Shown: positions 31,631 to 41,048, counted from the stretch's first letter. The stretch is 64,000 bases of DNA from Actinomyces sp. 432 (GCF_009930875.1 NZ_CP025249.1:124001-188000), one strand, 5' to 3'. Notes: generated from the sequence alone by a model not told the origin. Program-made: numbers and translations.

Positions 31631-32110
31631 GTGACTCTTCCAGGTATCACCCAGCGGCGCTACCACGGCGCCATGCGTCGGGCGCTGGCGCTGGCGCGCG
31701 CGGCGGGCGAGTCCGGGGAGGTGCCCGTGGGTGCGGTGGTGCTGGCACCCGGTGGCGCAGTGCTCGCCGGGGCGGCCAATGCTCGTGAGGCGCAGAACGA
31801 CCCGACGGCGCATGCCGAGATCCTTGCCCTGCGGGCGGCGGGGGCGGTGCTGGGCAGTTCTCACCTGGATGGCTGCACCCTGGTGGTCACGCTGGAGCCG
31901 TGCACCATGTGTGCAGGTGCTGCTCAGTTGGCCCGCTTGGAGCGGGTGGTGTTCGGCGCGTGGGAGCCGAAGACTGGTGCATGCGGCAGCATGCGGGATG
32001 TGCTGCGTGATTCGCGTGCCAATCACCAGGTGGAGGTGGTGGCCGGGCTGTGCGCGCAGGAGTCCGAGACGTTGCTGCAGGAGTTCTTTGCCTCACGGCG
32101 CCCCGGGTAG
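31631..32110 (+). CDS. tadA: tRNA-specific adenosine deaminase TadA
   Basis: A 159-residue zinc deaminase that makes inosine at the wobble base of tRNA-Arg(ACG). The zinc site and catalytic Glu are in TAHAEILALR (H-A-E) and the second zinc motif is EPCTMCAGA (P-C-x2-C). VPVGAVVLAPGG and NAREAQNDPTAHAE are family blocks. The start is GTG at 31631. It lies immediately upstream of tRNA-Ser, a common actinobacterial arrangement. Confidence 0.93.
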   Translation: MTLPGITQRRYHGAMRRALALARAAGESGEVPVGAVVLAPGGAVLAGAANAREAQNDPTAHAEILALRAAGAVLGSSHLDGCTLVVTLEPCTMCAGAAQLARLERVVFGAWEPKTGACGSMRDVLRDSRANHQVEVVAGLCAQESETLLQEFFASRRPG

Positions 32111-32213
32111 TGCAGCGGACGGTTCCGGTACTGGTCGGCCGGGGTGCCGTGAGCGACTTCGCAGGCCGCGTGGGTGCGCTTGGGGCGTGCGGGCATGTAG
32201 GCTCTCTTTCGAA

Positions 32214-32302
32214 GGTAGCGTGTCCGAGCGGCCGAAGGTGCAGATCTCGAAAGTCTGTGTGGTTCATAGCCACCCTGGGTTCGAATCCCAGCGCTACCGC
32301 CA
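32214..32302 (+). tRNA. tRNA-Ser(CGA)
   Basis: An 89-nt class II tRNA. The acceptor stem GGTAGCG pairs with CGCTACC, followed by the discriminator G and an encoded CCA. The anticodon loop is CTCGAAA with anticodon CGA. A long variable arm (TGTGTGGTTCATAGCCACC) is diagnostic of serine, and the T arm is CTGGGTTCGAATCCCAG. Confidence 0.96.
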
Positions 32303-32306
32303 AACC

Positions 32307-32350
32307 GATCCCCGGAATCCAGGCGAAAAGTCGGAGTCCGGGGATCTTTT
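32307..32350 (+). terminator. Rho-independent terminator after tRNA-Ser
   Basis: A 10-bp perfect stem (GATCCCCGGA with TCCGGGGATC) around a 20-base loop is followed by TTTT, 5 bases after the tRNA. Confidence 0.85.
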
Positions 32351-32514
32351 CATGTAGCGCTTCCCCGCCGTGGGGACCCAGTGGGTACAGCGGAACGGGT
32401 ACAGCGGAACAAGCATCGCCCCGGTGCTATGCGCCCGCCGACCGTTGTCGGCACAGCTTCGGGTTCCTGCCAGGGCCTGGTTCGGTGCCGCCGCGCAGCC
32501 ATAAAGTCAGCGCC

Positions 32515-32934
32515 ATGACTGCGACGAATCCGCCCGTGCACCCGGCCGACTCCGAAGACGCGTCGATCGAGCTTTACCGCCGGCTGTGCGACGCCATGGT
32601 TGCGGCGGACACGGCCGCCATCGACGCCCTGCTCACCGAGGACTGCGTGCTGACCCATATGACCGGCTACCCCCAGCCCAAGGTCGAGTGGCTGTCCGAC
32701 ATTCGCGAAGGCACTCTGGCCTACCACGCCTCGCAGTTCGTCTCCGCAGAGACCGGAACCTCCGACGGATTCCCCGTGGTCCGCGGCCGCTCCCGCACCG
32801 AGGCTACGGTTTGGGGCGTACACGGCACCTGGAACCTGCAGATCCTCGGATACGTGGTCCCGGATTCCGCTGCCGGCACCGCGCGCAACCCGACCGGGTG
32901 GCGCTTCCGCCGCCTGGACGCGAGCCGGTTCTAG
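32515..32934 (+). CDS. NTF2-like (SnoaL/DUF4440-type) protein
   Basis: A 139-residue small protein with an NTF2-like pattern: an N-terminal helix (ASIELYRRLCDAMVAADTAAIDALL), the phrase TEDCVLTHMTGYPQPKVEWLSDI, a strand with SRTEATVWGVHGTWNLQI and the terminal WRFRRLDASRF. Such proteins form cone-shaped pockets and act as small-molecule binders, isomerases or hydrolases; the activity here is unknown. ATG 32515 gives a compact family-length protein; the open frame extends upstream through the tRNA and terminator and is not used. Confidence 0.75.
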   Translation: MTATNPPVHPADSEDASIELYRRLCDAMVAADTAAIDALLTEDCVLTHMTGYPQPKVEWLSDIREGTLAYHASQFVSAETGTSDGFPVVRGRSRTEATVWGVHGTWNLQILGYVVPDSAAGTARNPTGWRFRRLDASRF

Positions 32935-33090
32935 ACGGTGTCATGAAATGCACCGCTTTACGCCCAGCCGTTGCCGTATCTGCCGAGTCACTCGCGGGAT
33001 CATGCGATTAGGCGTACCTGAAGAGGGTAGGCACTTGGAAAAGTGGTGCATCTGGTGACAAGGGCGAGCTCCTAAGGCGAAGGGACACCG

Positions 33091-35978
33091 CTAGCTAGGG
33101 CGTCTGCCGGTGCCGCGGGTGGCCGGCGCCGTCCACGGGTCCTCCGGCCAGGCATGCTTGGGGTAGCGCCCGCGCATCTCAGCGCGCACCTGCGGGTAAC
33201 CATTCCGCCAGAACGAGCGCAGGTCATCGGTGATTGCCACCGGTCGCCGCGCCGGGGACAGCAAGTGGATCACCACGCCCACGCGCCCGTCCACGATCCG
33301 CGGTGTATCAGCCCAGCCGAAGCACTCCTGCACCCGCACCGCCAGCACCGGACGTTTCAACGCCTCGCCTCGCTCGTCCACATAGTCCACGCGCACCTGC
33401 GAGCCCGACGGCACCTGGAGCCGCTCCGGCACCAGCTCGTCCAGTCGCGCTGCCGCCGGCCAGGGCAGCAGGGCGCGCAGGCACTCCGTCATATCCAGTC
33501 GGCTCAGGTCGAAGCGCCCGCAGGACTTGTCCGCCAGCGCCTGCACGCCCGGAACCAGCCACTCGCGCGCCCGCGCCAGGAGTGCCGCGTCCCCCACCTC
33601 CGGCCAGGGTTCGCCCAGCTCCCGGTGCAGGAGCGCCAGCCGCGCCCGCAGCTTGGCGCCGCCGCGCCAGGGCAGCACGCCAAGTCCCTCGTCGCGGCAC
33701 CGCTTGATGACGGCGTCCGCCACCTGCGCCGGTGTCGGTGCCCCGACGGAAACGGCGGTCAGCGAGATCGCACCCAGACGGCGCACCCGTTCCACCCGCA
33801 GCCGGTCCCCGTCCCAGCGGGTGTGCGCGTCCTCGGTCAGCCAGGCATCGGCCACCTCCAGCGCGAGCGTCTCATCAATCGGTGCAGCCGCGCGGATCGT
33901 CGCGTCTGCAGTTCCCGGGGTGCGGTCTACGTCGGCGACCGACAGCCACAGGGCGGAGGCCAGCGCAGAGCCAGGCGGTAGTCGCAGCCCGGTCCCGCCG
34001 ACGCTGGCGTAGCTGGCCGGACGCCCCGCGGCGGGCACGGGCCCGCGCCGGCGGGCAATCCACTCCGGGTGCGCCAGCGCCGCAACCAGCCCGACGGCGT
34101 CAGCCGTCCCCGGGCCAATCAGTCCACTCATGCCGGTGGCAGCGTCGTTGGCCGGCTTCGTACCGGCCCCGCTGCGCTCTGCGCCAGGCTGGGCGGTGGC
34201 GGCTGCAAGCGCGGCGGTGGATTTCCCGGCCGAGTGCGTACGCGCAACCTGCTCCAGGCGTCGCGCCTCCTCCCTCCAGGCTCGCTCCTGCGGGCCACGG
34301 CGGACGCTGCGCGCCAGCGCGGTCAGGTCGGCTTGGGGTGCGCGCAGGTCGGCGGTCAGCAGCGCTGTAGCCTCGGCGGCGCGCCGCAGGCCGATCGCGC
34401 CGGTGGCCGCCAAAAGCGCCCGCGCCAACCGCACGTCCGCCGGGATGGCGGCCACGGCGCGGCCCAGCGCGGTCACGGCGTCGGCGTCAAGCAGGCCCAG
34501 GCGGCGCAGCGTGGCGGTGGCCGCCGCCAGTGCGGGGGCGGGCGGCGGGTCGATCCAGGCGAGCCCCTCCCCTCCGGGCACGCCCCAGGCGGCCAGCTCC
34601 AGGGCGGTACGGGTCAGGTCCGCGGTCAGGATCTCGGGGTCGGCGCGGCGGCGGCTCGCGCCCAGTCCACCTGTGTGCAGCAGCGGTAGACGGCGCCAGG
34701 CCCGGTGCGCGCTGCCCGCCCGGCCCGCTGGATCCCGGCCGCTCGGGACTCGCCAACGGTAACCAGGCCGGACATGCCGCGTGCCACGTCCAGGCGCGGC
34801 TCACGGGCGAGGGTGGCGTCCACGACGATGCGTACGCCCGGAACCGTCAGGGAGGACTCGGCCACGTTGGTGGATACGATCACCCGCCGTGCCCCGGCCA
34901 CCGGCGCCAGCGCGGCGTCCTGGGCAGGGGCGGGCAGGCGCCCGTGCAGCGGCAGCACCCGAACGGTAGGTGCGTTACGACCGGCTGCGCTTACGGGCTG
35001 TGCCTCGTCGCCCCGGACGGCCTCGCGCAGCCGGGCGACGACGTCGTCGACCTCGCGGGCGCCGGGCAGGAAGACCAGCACATCCCCCTCCCGCTCCGCC
35101 AGCGCGCGCAGCACTGTGGCGGCCACGTGCGCGAGGAACTCTCGCGGCACCCCGCGCGGACCGAGGCGGGAGGTGCCCGACGGCGGCGGCGCCCAGAACT
35201 CCTCAAGCGGGTGCAGCACGCCGGGCACCTCAACCACCGGTGCCGGAGTGGCGGCGCCGCCTAGCAGTACGGGCAGGCGCGTCAGGTCGGCAGTGGCGGA
35301 CATGGCGACCACCGTCAGGTCCTCGCGCAGGGCGGCGCGCGCATCCAGCAGCAGCGCCAGCAGCAGGTCCGACTCCAGGGAGCGCTCGTGCACCTCGTCC
35401 AGGATCACCGCGGACACGCCGGCCAGCTCCGGGTCGCCCTGCAGGCGGCGCAGCAGCAGTCCGGCGGTGACCACCTCAATGCGGGTGCGGGCCGAGGTGC
35501 GGCGCTCGCCGCGCACCGCGTAGCCGACCGTCTCACCGACATCCTCGCCCAGCAGGGAGGCCAGGCGGCGGGCGGCGGCCCGTGCGGCCACGCGTCGAGG
35601 TTGGGTGACGATGACGCGGTCGGGGCGATGCGCGTCGACCTGCCCGTCGGCGCCTACGACAGGGTGGGCGAGGGCGTCTGCTACCAGGGGCGGGACGAGC
35701 GTGGTCTTGCCGGTGCCGGGCGGAGCGGTGACCACGACGGCAGATGCGGGTTTGCTGGTGGTGGACGTGGATGTGGCGACGTCGGACGTGGATGTGGGGA
35801 GGGCGGTCCGCGGCGATAGCGGGGTGGTGGGTGTCGGCTGGTTCATGGCGGCGCCTGCTGCGGCGTCGTGGTCCGAGCCAGGCGTGAGCAGTGCGCGCAG
35901 TCGGGGTAGGGCGGCGACGACGGGCAGATCCGGCGGGTCGGCCAGGAGTCGGGCGACGGGGTCCGCGGTCTGCTTCAC
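33091..35978 (-). pseudogene. hrpB: ATP-dependent helicase HrpB, one frameshift as given
   Basis: A DEAH/RHA-type RNA helicase. GTG 35978 opens VKQTADPVARLLADPPDLPVV. Walker A APPGTGKTTL lies near residue 90, after an unusual Ser/Thr-rich insertion (residues ~50-78). DEVHERSLESDLLLALLLD is the DEAH-type box, then SATADL, VFLPGAREVDDV, NVAESSLTVPGV and QRAGRAARTGPGAVYR. The frame breaks at about 34637, after AAAAPTP. Adding one C to a CCCC run gives EILTADLTRTALELAAWG and joins the HrpB C-terminal domain (LRSFWRNGYPQVRAEMRGRYPKH). The restored length is 962 residues. The cellular role of HrpB in actinobacteria is unclear. Confidence 0.88.
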
Positions 35979-36107
35979 CCGCCCATCATGCCCGCATCCA
36001 CGGCGCGCGCACCTACCGCGAGCGCATGACGCGGCTGTATGACGTGCGTTCACTGGGCGGCCGCCCCCATGTGGCGTGTGACGGCCGGAATCAGAGAGCG
36101 GCGCTCG

Positions 36108-36240
36108 CCGTCTACTACGCCGGTTGGGCGTTAACAACGCTACTTAACGGCCTGCTGTATACCTCCCAGCCCTTCAGCAGGCCGTTAACAGGCGTTGTTA
36201 ACCCCGAAGTGGCGTTGCAGACGATGAGGTGGCGTATTAG
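36108..36240. repeat. Palindromic dispersed element, copy 2
   Basis: Related to 21286-21376. The right part (CAGCAGGCCGTTAACAGGCG, then TTGTTAAC and CGAAGTGGCGTT) matches copy 1 with few changes. Its left part is an inverted copy of the centre (arms about 36126-36160 and 36172-36206). Confidence 0.7.
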
Positions 36241-36302
36241 GCGGCCCAGCTTCCGGGTGCGGGGATGCCAACAACCGACTCCGGCACGGCAGGTAAGCAA
36301 AC

Positions 36303-36331
36303 TTGACACGGCTTCGGATGTAAAGCATGCT
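36303..36331 (+). promoter_or_regulatory. Candidate promoter of the HTH/membrane operon
   Basis: TTGACA at 36303-36308 matches a -35 box exactly. A weak CATGCT lies 17 bp downstream at 36326-36331. It is about 100 bp upstream of the first gene. The -10 match is poor, so this is tentative. Confidence 0.3.
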
Positions 36332-36431
36332 AGTCATGTCAAGGGTGCTGGACATTCAGTGCGCGGCCGTGCGGCCGTGACATCTGGTCCTCCTGCCTGA
36401 AACCTGAAAGTCGATCCGAAAGGACTCCTGC

Positions 36432-36854
36432 ATGAACTGGTTCGCCTCGCAAACGATGAGGACCCGCCTGACTGTGATTGCCGCTGCGGTGTTGCTGGTA
36501 GGCGCCGTGATCGCCACGGTCCTGCCCGATCAGCGACGCTTCGTGCTCGAACTCGGACTCGGACTGACCATCGGCGGTGCGTTGGCGGGTGTGCTGTATG
36601 GGCTCACCCGACATTCAGTCCGACGCCGCCGCGAGACTGGGGCGGCGCCGGCGAGCTCGGCGGAGATGGCCGGCCTGTGGGCGCTCCTTTTGCAGCTCGG
36701 CCTGGGTGCCTCCCTCGCTGCCCAGCTGGTTGGCTCTACGAATGGAAGTCTCGTGCTCAGCGGCGCAGGCATCGCCGTTCTGCTTGTTAGCGTCGCCGGC
36801 AATGCGGTGGTCATCGCCGCCCGGAGACAGGTGAATGGGAAAGGGGAGGCGTGA
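36432..36854 (+). CDS. Small four-helix membrane protein
   Basis: A 140-residue integral membrane protein with four hydrophobic helices (residues ~12-30, 40-60, 77-97, 105-127) separated by an Arg-rich loop (HSVRRRRETG). No family is recognised. The start has GAAAGGA upstream. It is followed at about 140 bp by an HTH regulator and a second membrane protein, a layout seen for small regulator-sensor operons controlling membrane stress or antibiotic responses (inference). Confidence 0.65.
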   Translation: MNWFASQTMRTRLTVIAAAVLLVGAVIATVLPDQRRFVLELGLGLTIGGALAGVLYGLTRHSVRRRRETGAAPASSAEMAGLWALLLQLGLGASLAAQLVGSTNGSLVLSGAGIAVLLVSVAGNAVVIAARRQVNGKGEA

Positions 36855-36994
36855 GCCGTTCTCCCTGCGCTAGGGGTCAGCCGCCTGCGGCATCAGTCTG
36901 CGGTTCCGGATCGTGGCAGGCCCTGCCTCGCGCGCCAGGGCCTGCCGCCGGAGCCTTCGCTACTATCGTGCTGAAGCTACAGAGGAGTTCGACG

Positions 36995-37183
36995 ATGGAG
37001 AACGACGTGCGCGCCCTGCGCGAGGCCAGGGGTCTCACCCAGGCCCAGCTGGGGGAAGTCGTCGGCGTGTCCCGCCAGTCCATCAACTCCATTGAGAAGG
37101 GCCGCTACGACCCGTCCCTGCCGCTGGCCATTGCCATCGCCCGTTACTTCGGCAAAGCAGTCGAGGAGATCTTCCATGCCTGA
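36995..37183 (+). CDS. Small Cro/CI-family HTH regulator
   Basis: A 62-residue helix-turn-helix protein, essentially one xre-type domain: VRALREARGLTQAQLGEVVGVSRQSINSIEKGRYDPSLPLAIAIARYF, ending FGKAVEEIFHA. It matches the YozG-like class of minimal regulators, usually dimeric autorepressors. ATG 36995 is preceded by AGAGGAG. It overlaps the next membrane protein gene by 8 bp, so the two are translationally coupled. Confidence 0.88.
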   Translation: MENDVRALREARGLTQAQLGEVVGVSRQSINSIEKGRYDPSLPLAIAIARYFGKAVEEIFHA

Positions 37184-37727
37184 CCTGCCCGACGGCTCCG
37201 GTACGCCCGCCGCCGACGCTCCCGGCAACCGTCATGCGCCGGAGCATGCGTCTGAACGTGGCAACTCGCGCATCCCCGCGGCGAGCAACCCGCAGGCGGC
37301 GGCGAAGGCGGCTCGGCGGCGCAAGACAAGGACTTTCACCGCAGTCCTCTCTATTGTCATGCTCATAGTCCTTACGGTCGCCTGGGTGTATGACCCCGCG
37401 CGCCGCGAGGCGGACTCCCTGAGTGGTTACGTCAGCGGTGTCGCGATGGGCATCTTCGCCCTCTGGCTGATCGGCAGGTGGGTGCGTCGGCGCGGTGGCA
37501 GCTCCTACTCGCGCGCGCTGGACGGCACCCAGGACGAGCGCGATGAGCAGATCTGGAAGTCCGCCTGGGCGATGACCGGGAAAGTGGCCTGGTACGTGGT
37601 CCTGGGGGCGGTGATCGTCGCGCTGCTCGGTGCGGAGATCGACCTGGGCACTGCCGCCGTCGGCGGCATGTGGATCAACATCGTGATTCTGTACGGCTCG
37701 CGCTTCTACTACGAGCGCACTATGTGA
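37176..37727 (+). CDS. Membrane protein coupled to the HTH regulator
   Basis: A 183-residue protein with a ~50-residue charged, disordered cytoplasmic head. Four transmembrane segments are visible (residues ~53-72, 85-103, 127-147, 153-172) around the loop YSRALDGTQDERDEQIWKSAW. The DERD...W phrase is like that of DUF2178-type membrane partners of YozG-like regulators. ATG 37176 overlaps the regulator stop. It may sense a membrane signal and modulate the HTH protein (inference). Confidence 0.7.
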   Translation: MPDLPDGSGTPAADAPGNRHAPEHASERGNSRIPAASNPQAAAKAARRRKTRTFTAVLSIVMLIVLTVAWVYDPARREADSLSGYVSGVAMGIFALWLIGRWVRRRGGSSYSRALDGTQDERDEQIWKSAWAMTGKVAWYVVLGAVIVALLGAEIDLGTAAVGGMWINIVILYGSRFYYERTM

Positions 37728-37762
37728 GCGGGTCCGCGCTGCGCGCACGTAGCGTGCCGCCG

Positions 37763-37818
37763 CGGCCATGCGGCCATGCGGCCATGCGGCCATGCAGCCA
37801 TGCAGCCATGCAGCCATA
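37763..37818. repeat. 8-bp simple sequence repeat, 7 units
   Basis: Four perfect CGGCCATG units followed by three variants (CAGCCATG, CAGCCATG, CAGCCATA). It lies 35 bp after the membrane-protein stop and just before the IS remnant. Confidence 0.85.
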
Positions 37819-37933
37819 CGGCTGCGCTTGTGCGACGCGCCGAGCCGGTGCTGCCCGTACCCGGGTCTTCATCCGGGAGTAATCGGCGCTGATGTGTGTG
37901 TGGGATCGGGGTTTTTCGTTGAAATAGTGGGGG

Positions 37934-38695
37934 ATGATCGGGGTTGATTGGGGATGGGGCATGATTCAGCATGCCCGCGTTAACAGGCCGCGTTGTGTGG
38001 TATGCGGCTGCGGGATGATTCGTAACGGTTCCACCACCGCCCGGCACCCGCGCTGGAGGTGCAAGGACTGTGGGGCCTGGACCAGCCGAAGCCGCCGCGA
38101 TCAGGCACCCGCTCAGGACGGCACCACGCCCAGGCAGGTAGAAGACCTCACCACGTTCGTGGCGTGGGGGACCGGCACTCGCTCCCAGGCCGACGCCGCC
38201 GGCGGTAGCGACAGGGCGTTTGGCCGCCGGACGGCCTGGTGCTGGGACGTCCCCGTCCCCAAGCCGCCGGCTACCGGCCAGGTGCACTCCCAGGTCTTCA
38301 TCGACGGGATGTGGCTGGCCCACAAATGGGTGCTCCTGGTAGCCCGCAGTCCCACACACGTGATCGGCTGGCAGTGGGCCGCGTCCGAGAGCGCTGCGGC
38401 CTACCAGGCGCTGCTAGCCGACCTGGCCCCGCCCGACCTGGCAACCACCGACGGGGCCGGCGGCGCCCTAAAGGCCATCGCCGCCACCTGGCCGGGCACC
38501 CCCATCCAGCGGTGCCTGATCCACGTACACCGCGACACGGTCCGAGACCTGACACTGCGCCCCAAGACCACCCCGGCAAGGCCCTACTACGCCACTCCCG
38601 CAAGCTGCTGAGCATCTCCACCACCGAGCAGGCCACCGGGTGGCTGGTAGCCCTGAGCGACCACACCACCCTGTACCGGTGCTGACTGAACCAGC
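37934..38695 (+). pseudogene. IS1249-like transposase fragment
   Basis: The N-terminal two thirds of an IS256-group/IS1249-type transposase. The zinc-ribbon-like head (CVVCGCGM, CKDCGAWTSRSR) is followed by QVFIDGMWLAHKWVLLVA (first catalytic Asp), TTDGAGGALKAI (second Asp region) and IQRCLIHVHRDTVRDL. The frame breaks near 38572 and is restored by one added C (TTPGKALLRHSRKLLSI); an in-frame TGA then follows near 38683. Downstream to about 38830 a further stretch (LNQRTTAEQ, RRWYNTHPQRKA) resembles the next part of the family, but the C terminus with the catalytic Glu is absent. It cannot be functional. Confidence 0.75.
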
Positions 38696-38972
38696 GCACC
38701 ACCGCCGAGCAGGGCCCCGAAACCGCCGCCCGCACCGGCCCCAGGCGGTGGTACAACACCCATCCCCAGAGGAAGGCCTCGGGACCCGCGAAGGCTGGGC
38801 CGGACGAACCAGCTAGAACACCGCGACACGCACCAACCGCACACACACTCGCGCCGACAACCCCGCAACTGCCACCACGCCACTAGATCCACCCCGGGAC
38901 GGCGCCGGGACAAAGCCGGGACGAAGCACGGCACACGCATCCGGCGCCCGGACCGCTTACCCGCCCCGTGTC

Positions 38973-39098
38973 TTGCACGACCTCGGGCCGCGTTCCACGA
39001 CCTTGGTGTACGTTGCACGACCACCCCGGGGTCGTGGAGGACGCACCAAGGTCGTGCAGTATCACCCAGGGTCGTGCAGTGTCGTGCAGTGTCATGCA
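38973..39098. repeat. Dispersed GGTCGTG palindromic repeat, copy 2
   Basis: TTGCACGACC, TTCCACGACC and TTGCACGACC units face several AGGTCGTGCAG and GGTCGTGCAG units. It is related to 11546-11634 and is embedded between the two right ends of the IS remnant. Confidence 0.7.
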
Positions 39099-39416
39099 AA
39101 GCCGCCCAGTCCCCGACGCCGGAGGCCACCACTAGCGCCAGTACGCACCCCGCAGGATGGGGCACCACACCCACCCCCGAAGAAGGCCTCAGGACCCGCA
39201 AAGGCCGGGCCGGACCAACCAGCTAGAACACACGACACGCCGGTCTAAAGCACCACGTTTGCGCCGATAACCCTCATCCGGGGGTCGGATCCCGCGCGTA
39301 GCCGTGGGGGCTGCGGGGGCCGGTGGGGTATTCATCCCGCGGACGGAGTCGAGCCCCGGGCCGGGCGGGTAGGCTCCTCAGGAAGACGAATGCACGACGC
39401 ACAAGAGGGAGCACCC

Positions 39417-40241
39417 GTGGCCACACAGCCCGCAGCCGGAGTCTGGGACGAAGACCCCGACGGCGCCTCGATCGTCCTGGCCACTGGCCGGCAGCGTCAC
39501 GACCTCATGGTCGTAGCCGAGCCCTGGCTGCTGGCCGAGCTGGACGAGGCCTGGGGACGTCCGGTCTCCCGTGTGCGCCTGTCCTTCCTGCCGGGCGTGT
39601 CGGCACCGGCAGGCCCCGGCCAGGAGGACGCCCTGTGCTCCTACGACCGTGATGGCCGCGGCGTGCTTGTGGCGCGCGGCCGCACCAGTCTCTTCGAGGG
39701 CAAGCCCGCCCGCCGCACCACGGCCCTGGCGCGCATCGCCCCCGGCGCAGGTGTGCGCGCGGCCCTGCTGGTCACCCGGGCGGTGGGACTGGGCGGCTGC
39801 GCCCCAGGGGACCTCCTTACGATCGGCGATCACCTGAGCCTGGCCGGCGTTCCACTGTTTCCCGCGACTGTCCCGCAGGAGGCCGCCTGGGATCAGGCTC
39901 TGGCCACTGAGCTCGCCGGCCTCGACGGCGTGCGCGACCCCGCCGTGGTTGCGCTTACCCCCGGCCCGGTGCGCCCAAGTCCAACGGAGGCTCGCGTGTT
40001 GGCGGCCCTGGGTGCGGACGCCGTCGTCACCGATACGGTCGCCGAGGCCATGGCCCTGGCCGCCCGCGGTGTGCGCGTGGCCGGGCTGGCGTATGTGGAC
40101 GCGGTGGCCGACGGCGTCGGCGCTGATCGCTCCGCGGCGGGCCGCCGTGCCGCCGCCGCGCCGCCCCCGGCCGAGTTCCAGCAGGCGCCCGCGCCGGACG
40201 TGGTCCTGGCTGCGGCGGAGAAACTGCTCGCCGCCCTGTAG
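39417..40241 (+). CDS. Purine-nucleoside-phosphorylase-like protein, altered active site
   Basis: A 274-residue protein with the overall plan of trimeric PNP. AALLVTRAVGLGGCAPGDLLTIGDHLSLAG matches the PNP block that usually reads NAAGGL...PGDL...DH..LTG. ARVLAALGADAVVTDTVAEAMALAARGVRVAGLAYVDA matches the block with the purine-binding GMST and TN. Several key residues differ: the YE(T)PAE segment is RPSPTE, GMST is VTDT, and TN is VD, so normal purine binding is doubtful. GTG 39417 has GAGGGA 6 bases upstream; ATG 39390 is possible. It may act on another nucleoside or be non-catalytic. Confidence 0.7.
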   Translation: MATQPAAGVWDEDPDGASIVLATGRQRHDLMVVAEPWLLAELDEAWGRPVSRVRLSFLPGVSAPAGPGQEDALCSYDRDGRGVLVARGRTSLFEGKPARRTTALARIAPGAGVRAALLVTRAVGLGGCAPGDLLTIGDHLSLAGVPLFPATVPQEAAWDQALATELAGLDGVRDPAVVALTPGPVRPSPTEARVLAALGADAVVTDTVAEAMALAARGVRVAGLAYVDAVADGVGADRSAAGRRAAAAPPPAEFQQAPAPDVVLAAAEKLLAAL

Positions 40242-40316
40242 GGGGCGCCCCGCGGCAGTGGTGATACGTGAGACAAAGGGGTGAACAGAGCCTGGTGAGG
40301 AAATAGTCTCTGCCCT

Positions 40317-41048
40317 GTGAAACCCTTCCTCATGCTGGCCGCCCGCGCCGACGATGAGCCCGCCGACGCCGAATACGAGGCCTTCCTGCTGCGCACCGGA
40401 CTCGACGAGTCCTCCCTGATCCGCCACCGCCTCGAGGCCGAACCCATGCCGGAGATCGACCTGGCTGACTGGTCCGGCATTATCGTCGGCGGCTCCCCCT
40501 TCAACGTCTCCACCCCGCAGGAGCGCAAGAGCCCGGTGCAGCTGCGCGTCGAGGCCGAGTTGGACGACCTGGTCACCCGCGTACTAGACGTAGACTTCCC
40601 CTTCCTGGGAGCCTGCTACGGGCTAGGCCTGCTTACCCGCCACGAGGGTGGCGTCGTGGACGGCACCTACAAGGAGGAGGTCTCCTACCCGCAGGTGGAA
40701 CTGACCGAGGCCGGGCGCGAGGACCCGCTGCTTCAGGGGGTTCCGGCGGCCTTCCGTGCCTTCGTGGCCCACACCGATGCCGTCACCGTTCCGCCCGCCG
40801 ATGGAGTCGTACTGGCCGGCTCGGCGTCCTGCCCCGTGCAGCTGCTGCGGATGCGCACCAACCTGTACGCCACCCAGTTCCACCCCGAGCTGGACGGCAA
40901 CTACCTGGCTCACCGCCTGTCCTTCTACGCCGGCCACGGCTACTTCGACGACGACCACCTGTCCGAGGTTCAGGAGGACGTGCGCCGCCAGGACGTCTCC
41001 GACTCGTGGAAGGTGCTGTCCAACTTCGTGGCGCGCTATTCCCGCTGA
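40317..41048 (+). CDS. Class I glutamine amidotransferase-like protein
   Basis: A 243-residue stand-alone GATase1 domain. The nucleophile elbow is GACYGLGLL (catalytic Cys near residue 100), and the catalytic His-Glu pair is in ATQFHPELDGNY near residue 185. IIVGGSPFNVSTP is the oxyanion strand. The family is usually annotated as GMP-synthase-like glutamine amidotransferase; it releases ammonia from glutamine or acts on related gamma-glutamyl compounds. The start is GTG at 40317. It is a paralogue of the gene at 42876-43616, which has lost the catalytic residues. Confidence 0.88.
   Translation: MKPFLMLAARADDEPADAEYEAFLLRTGLDESSLIRHRLEAEPMPEIDLADWSGIIVGGSPFNVSTPQERKSPVQLRVEAELDDLVTRVLDVDFPFLGACYGLGLLTRHEGGVVDGTYKEEVSYPQVELTEAGREDPLLQGVPAAFRAFVAHTDAVTVPPADGVVLAGSASCPVQLLRMRTNLYATQFHPELDGNYLAHRLSFYAGHGYFDDDHLSEVQEDVRRQDVSDSWKVLSNFVARYSR

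Larger units (their letters stand above)
37865..39286. mobile_element. Decayed IS1249-like (IS256 group) element with two right ends
   Basis: The left end GTCTTCATCCGGGAGTAATC (37865-37884, continuing to GGCGC at 37889) is partly matched in inverted form at the right by GCGCCGATAACCC (39261-39273). A second right-end-like copy ends GCGCCGACAACCCC at 38851-38864. About 75 bp before each right end are also duplicated (38757-38830 and 39170-39240, sharing AACCAGCTAGAACAC). Between the two right ends lies a GGTCGTG repeat block. The transposase is truncated, so the element is not autonomous. The outer boundaries are approximate. Confidence 0.6.

Noticed and set aside
32050-32514. Longer form of the NTF2-like protein
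   Set aside because: The upstream in-frame codons cross the tRNA-Ser gene and its terminator.
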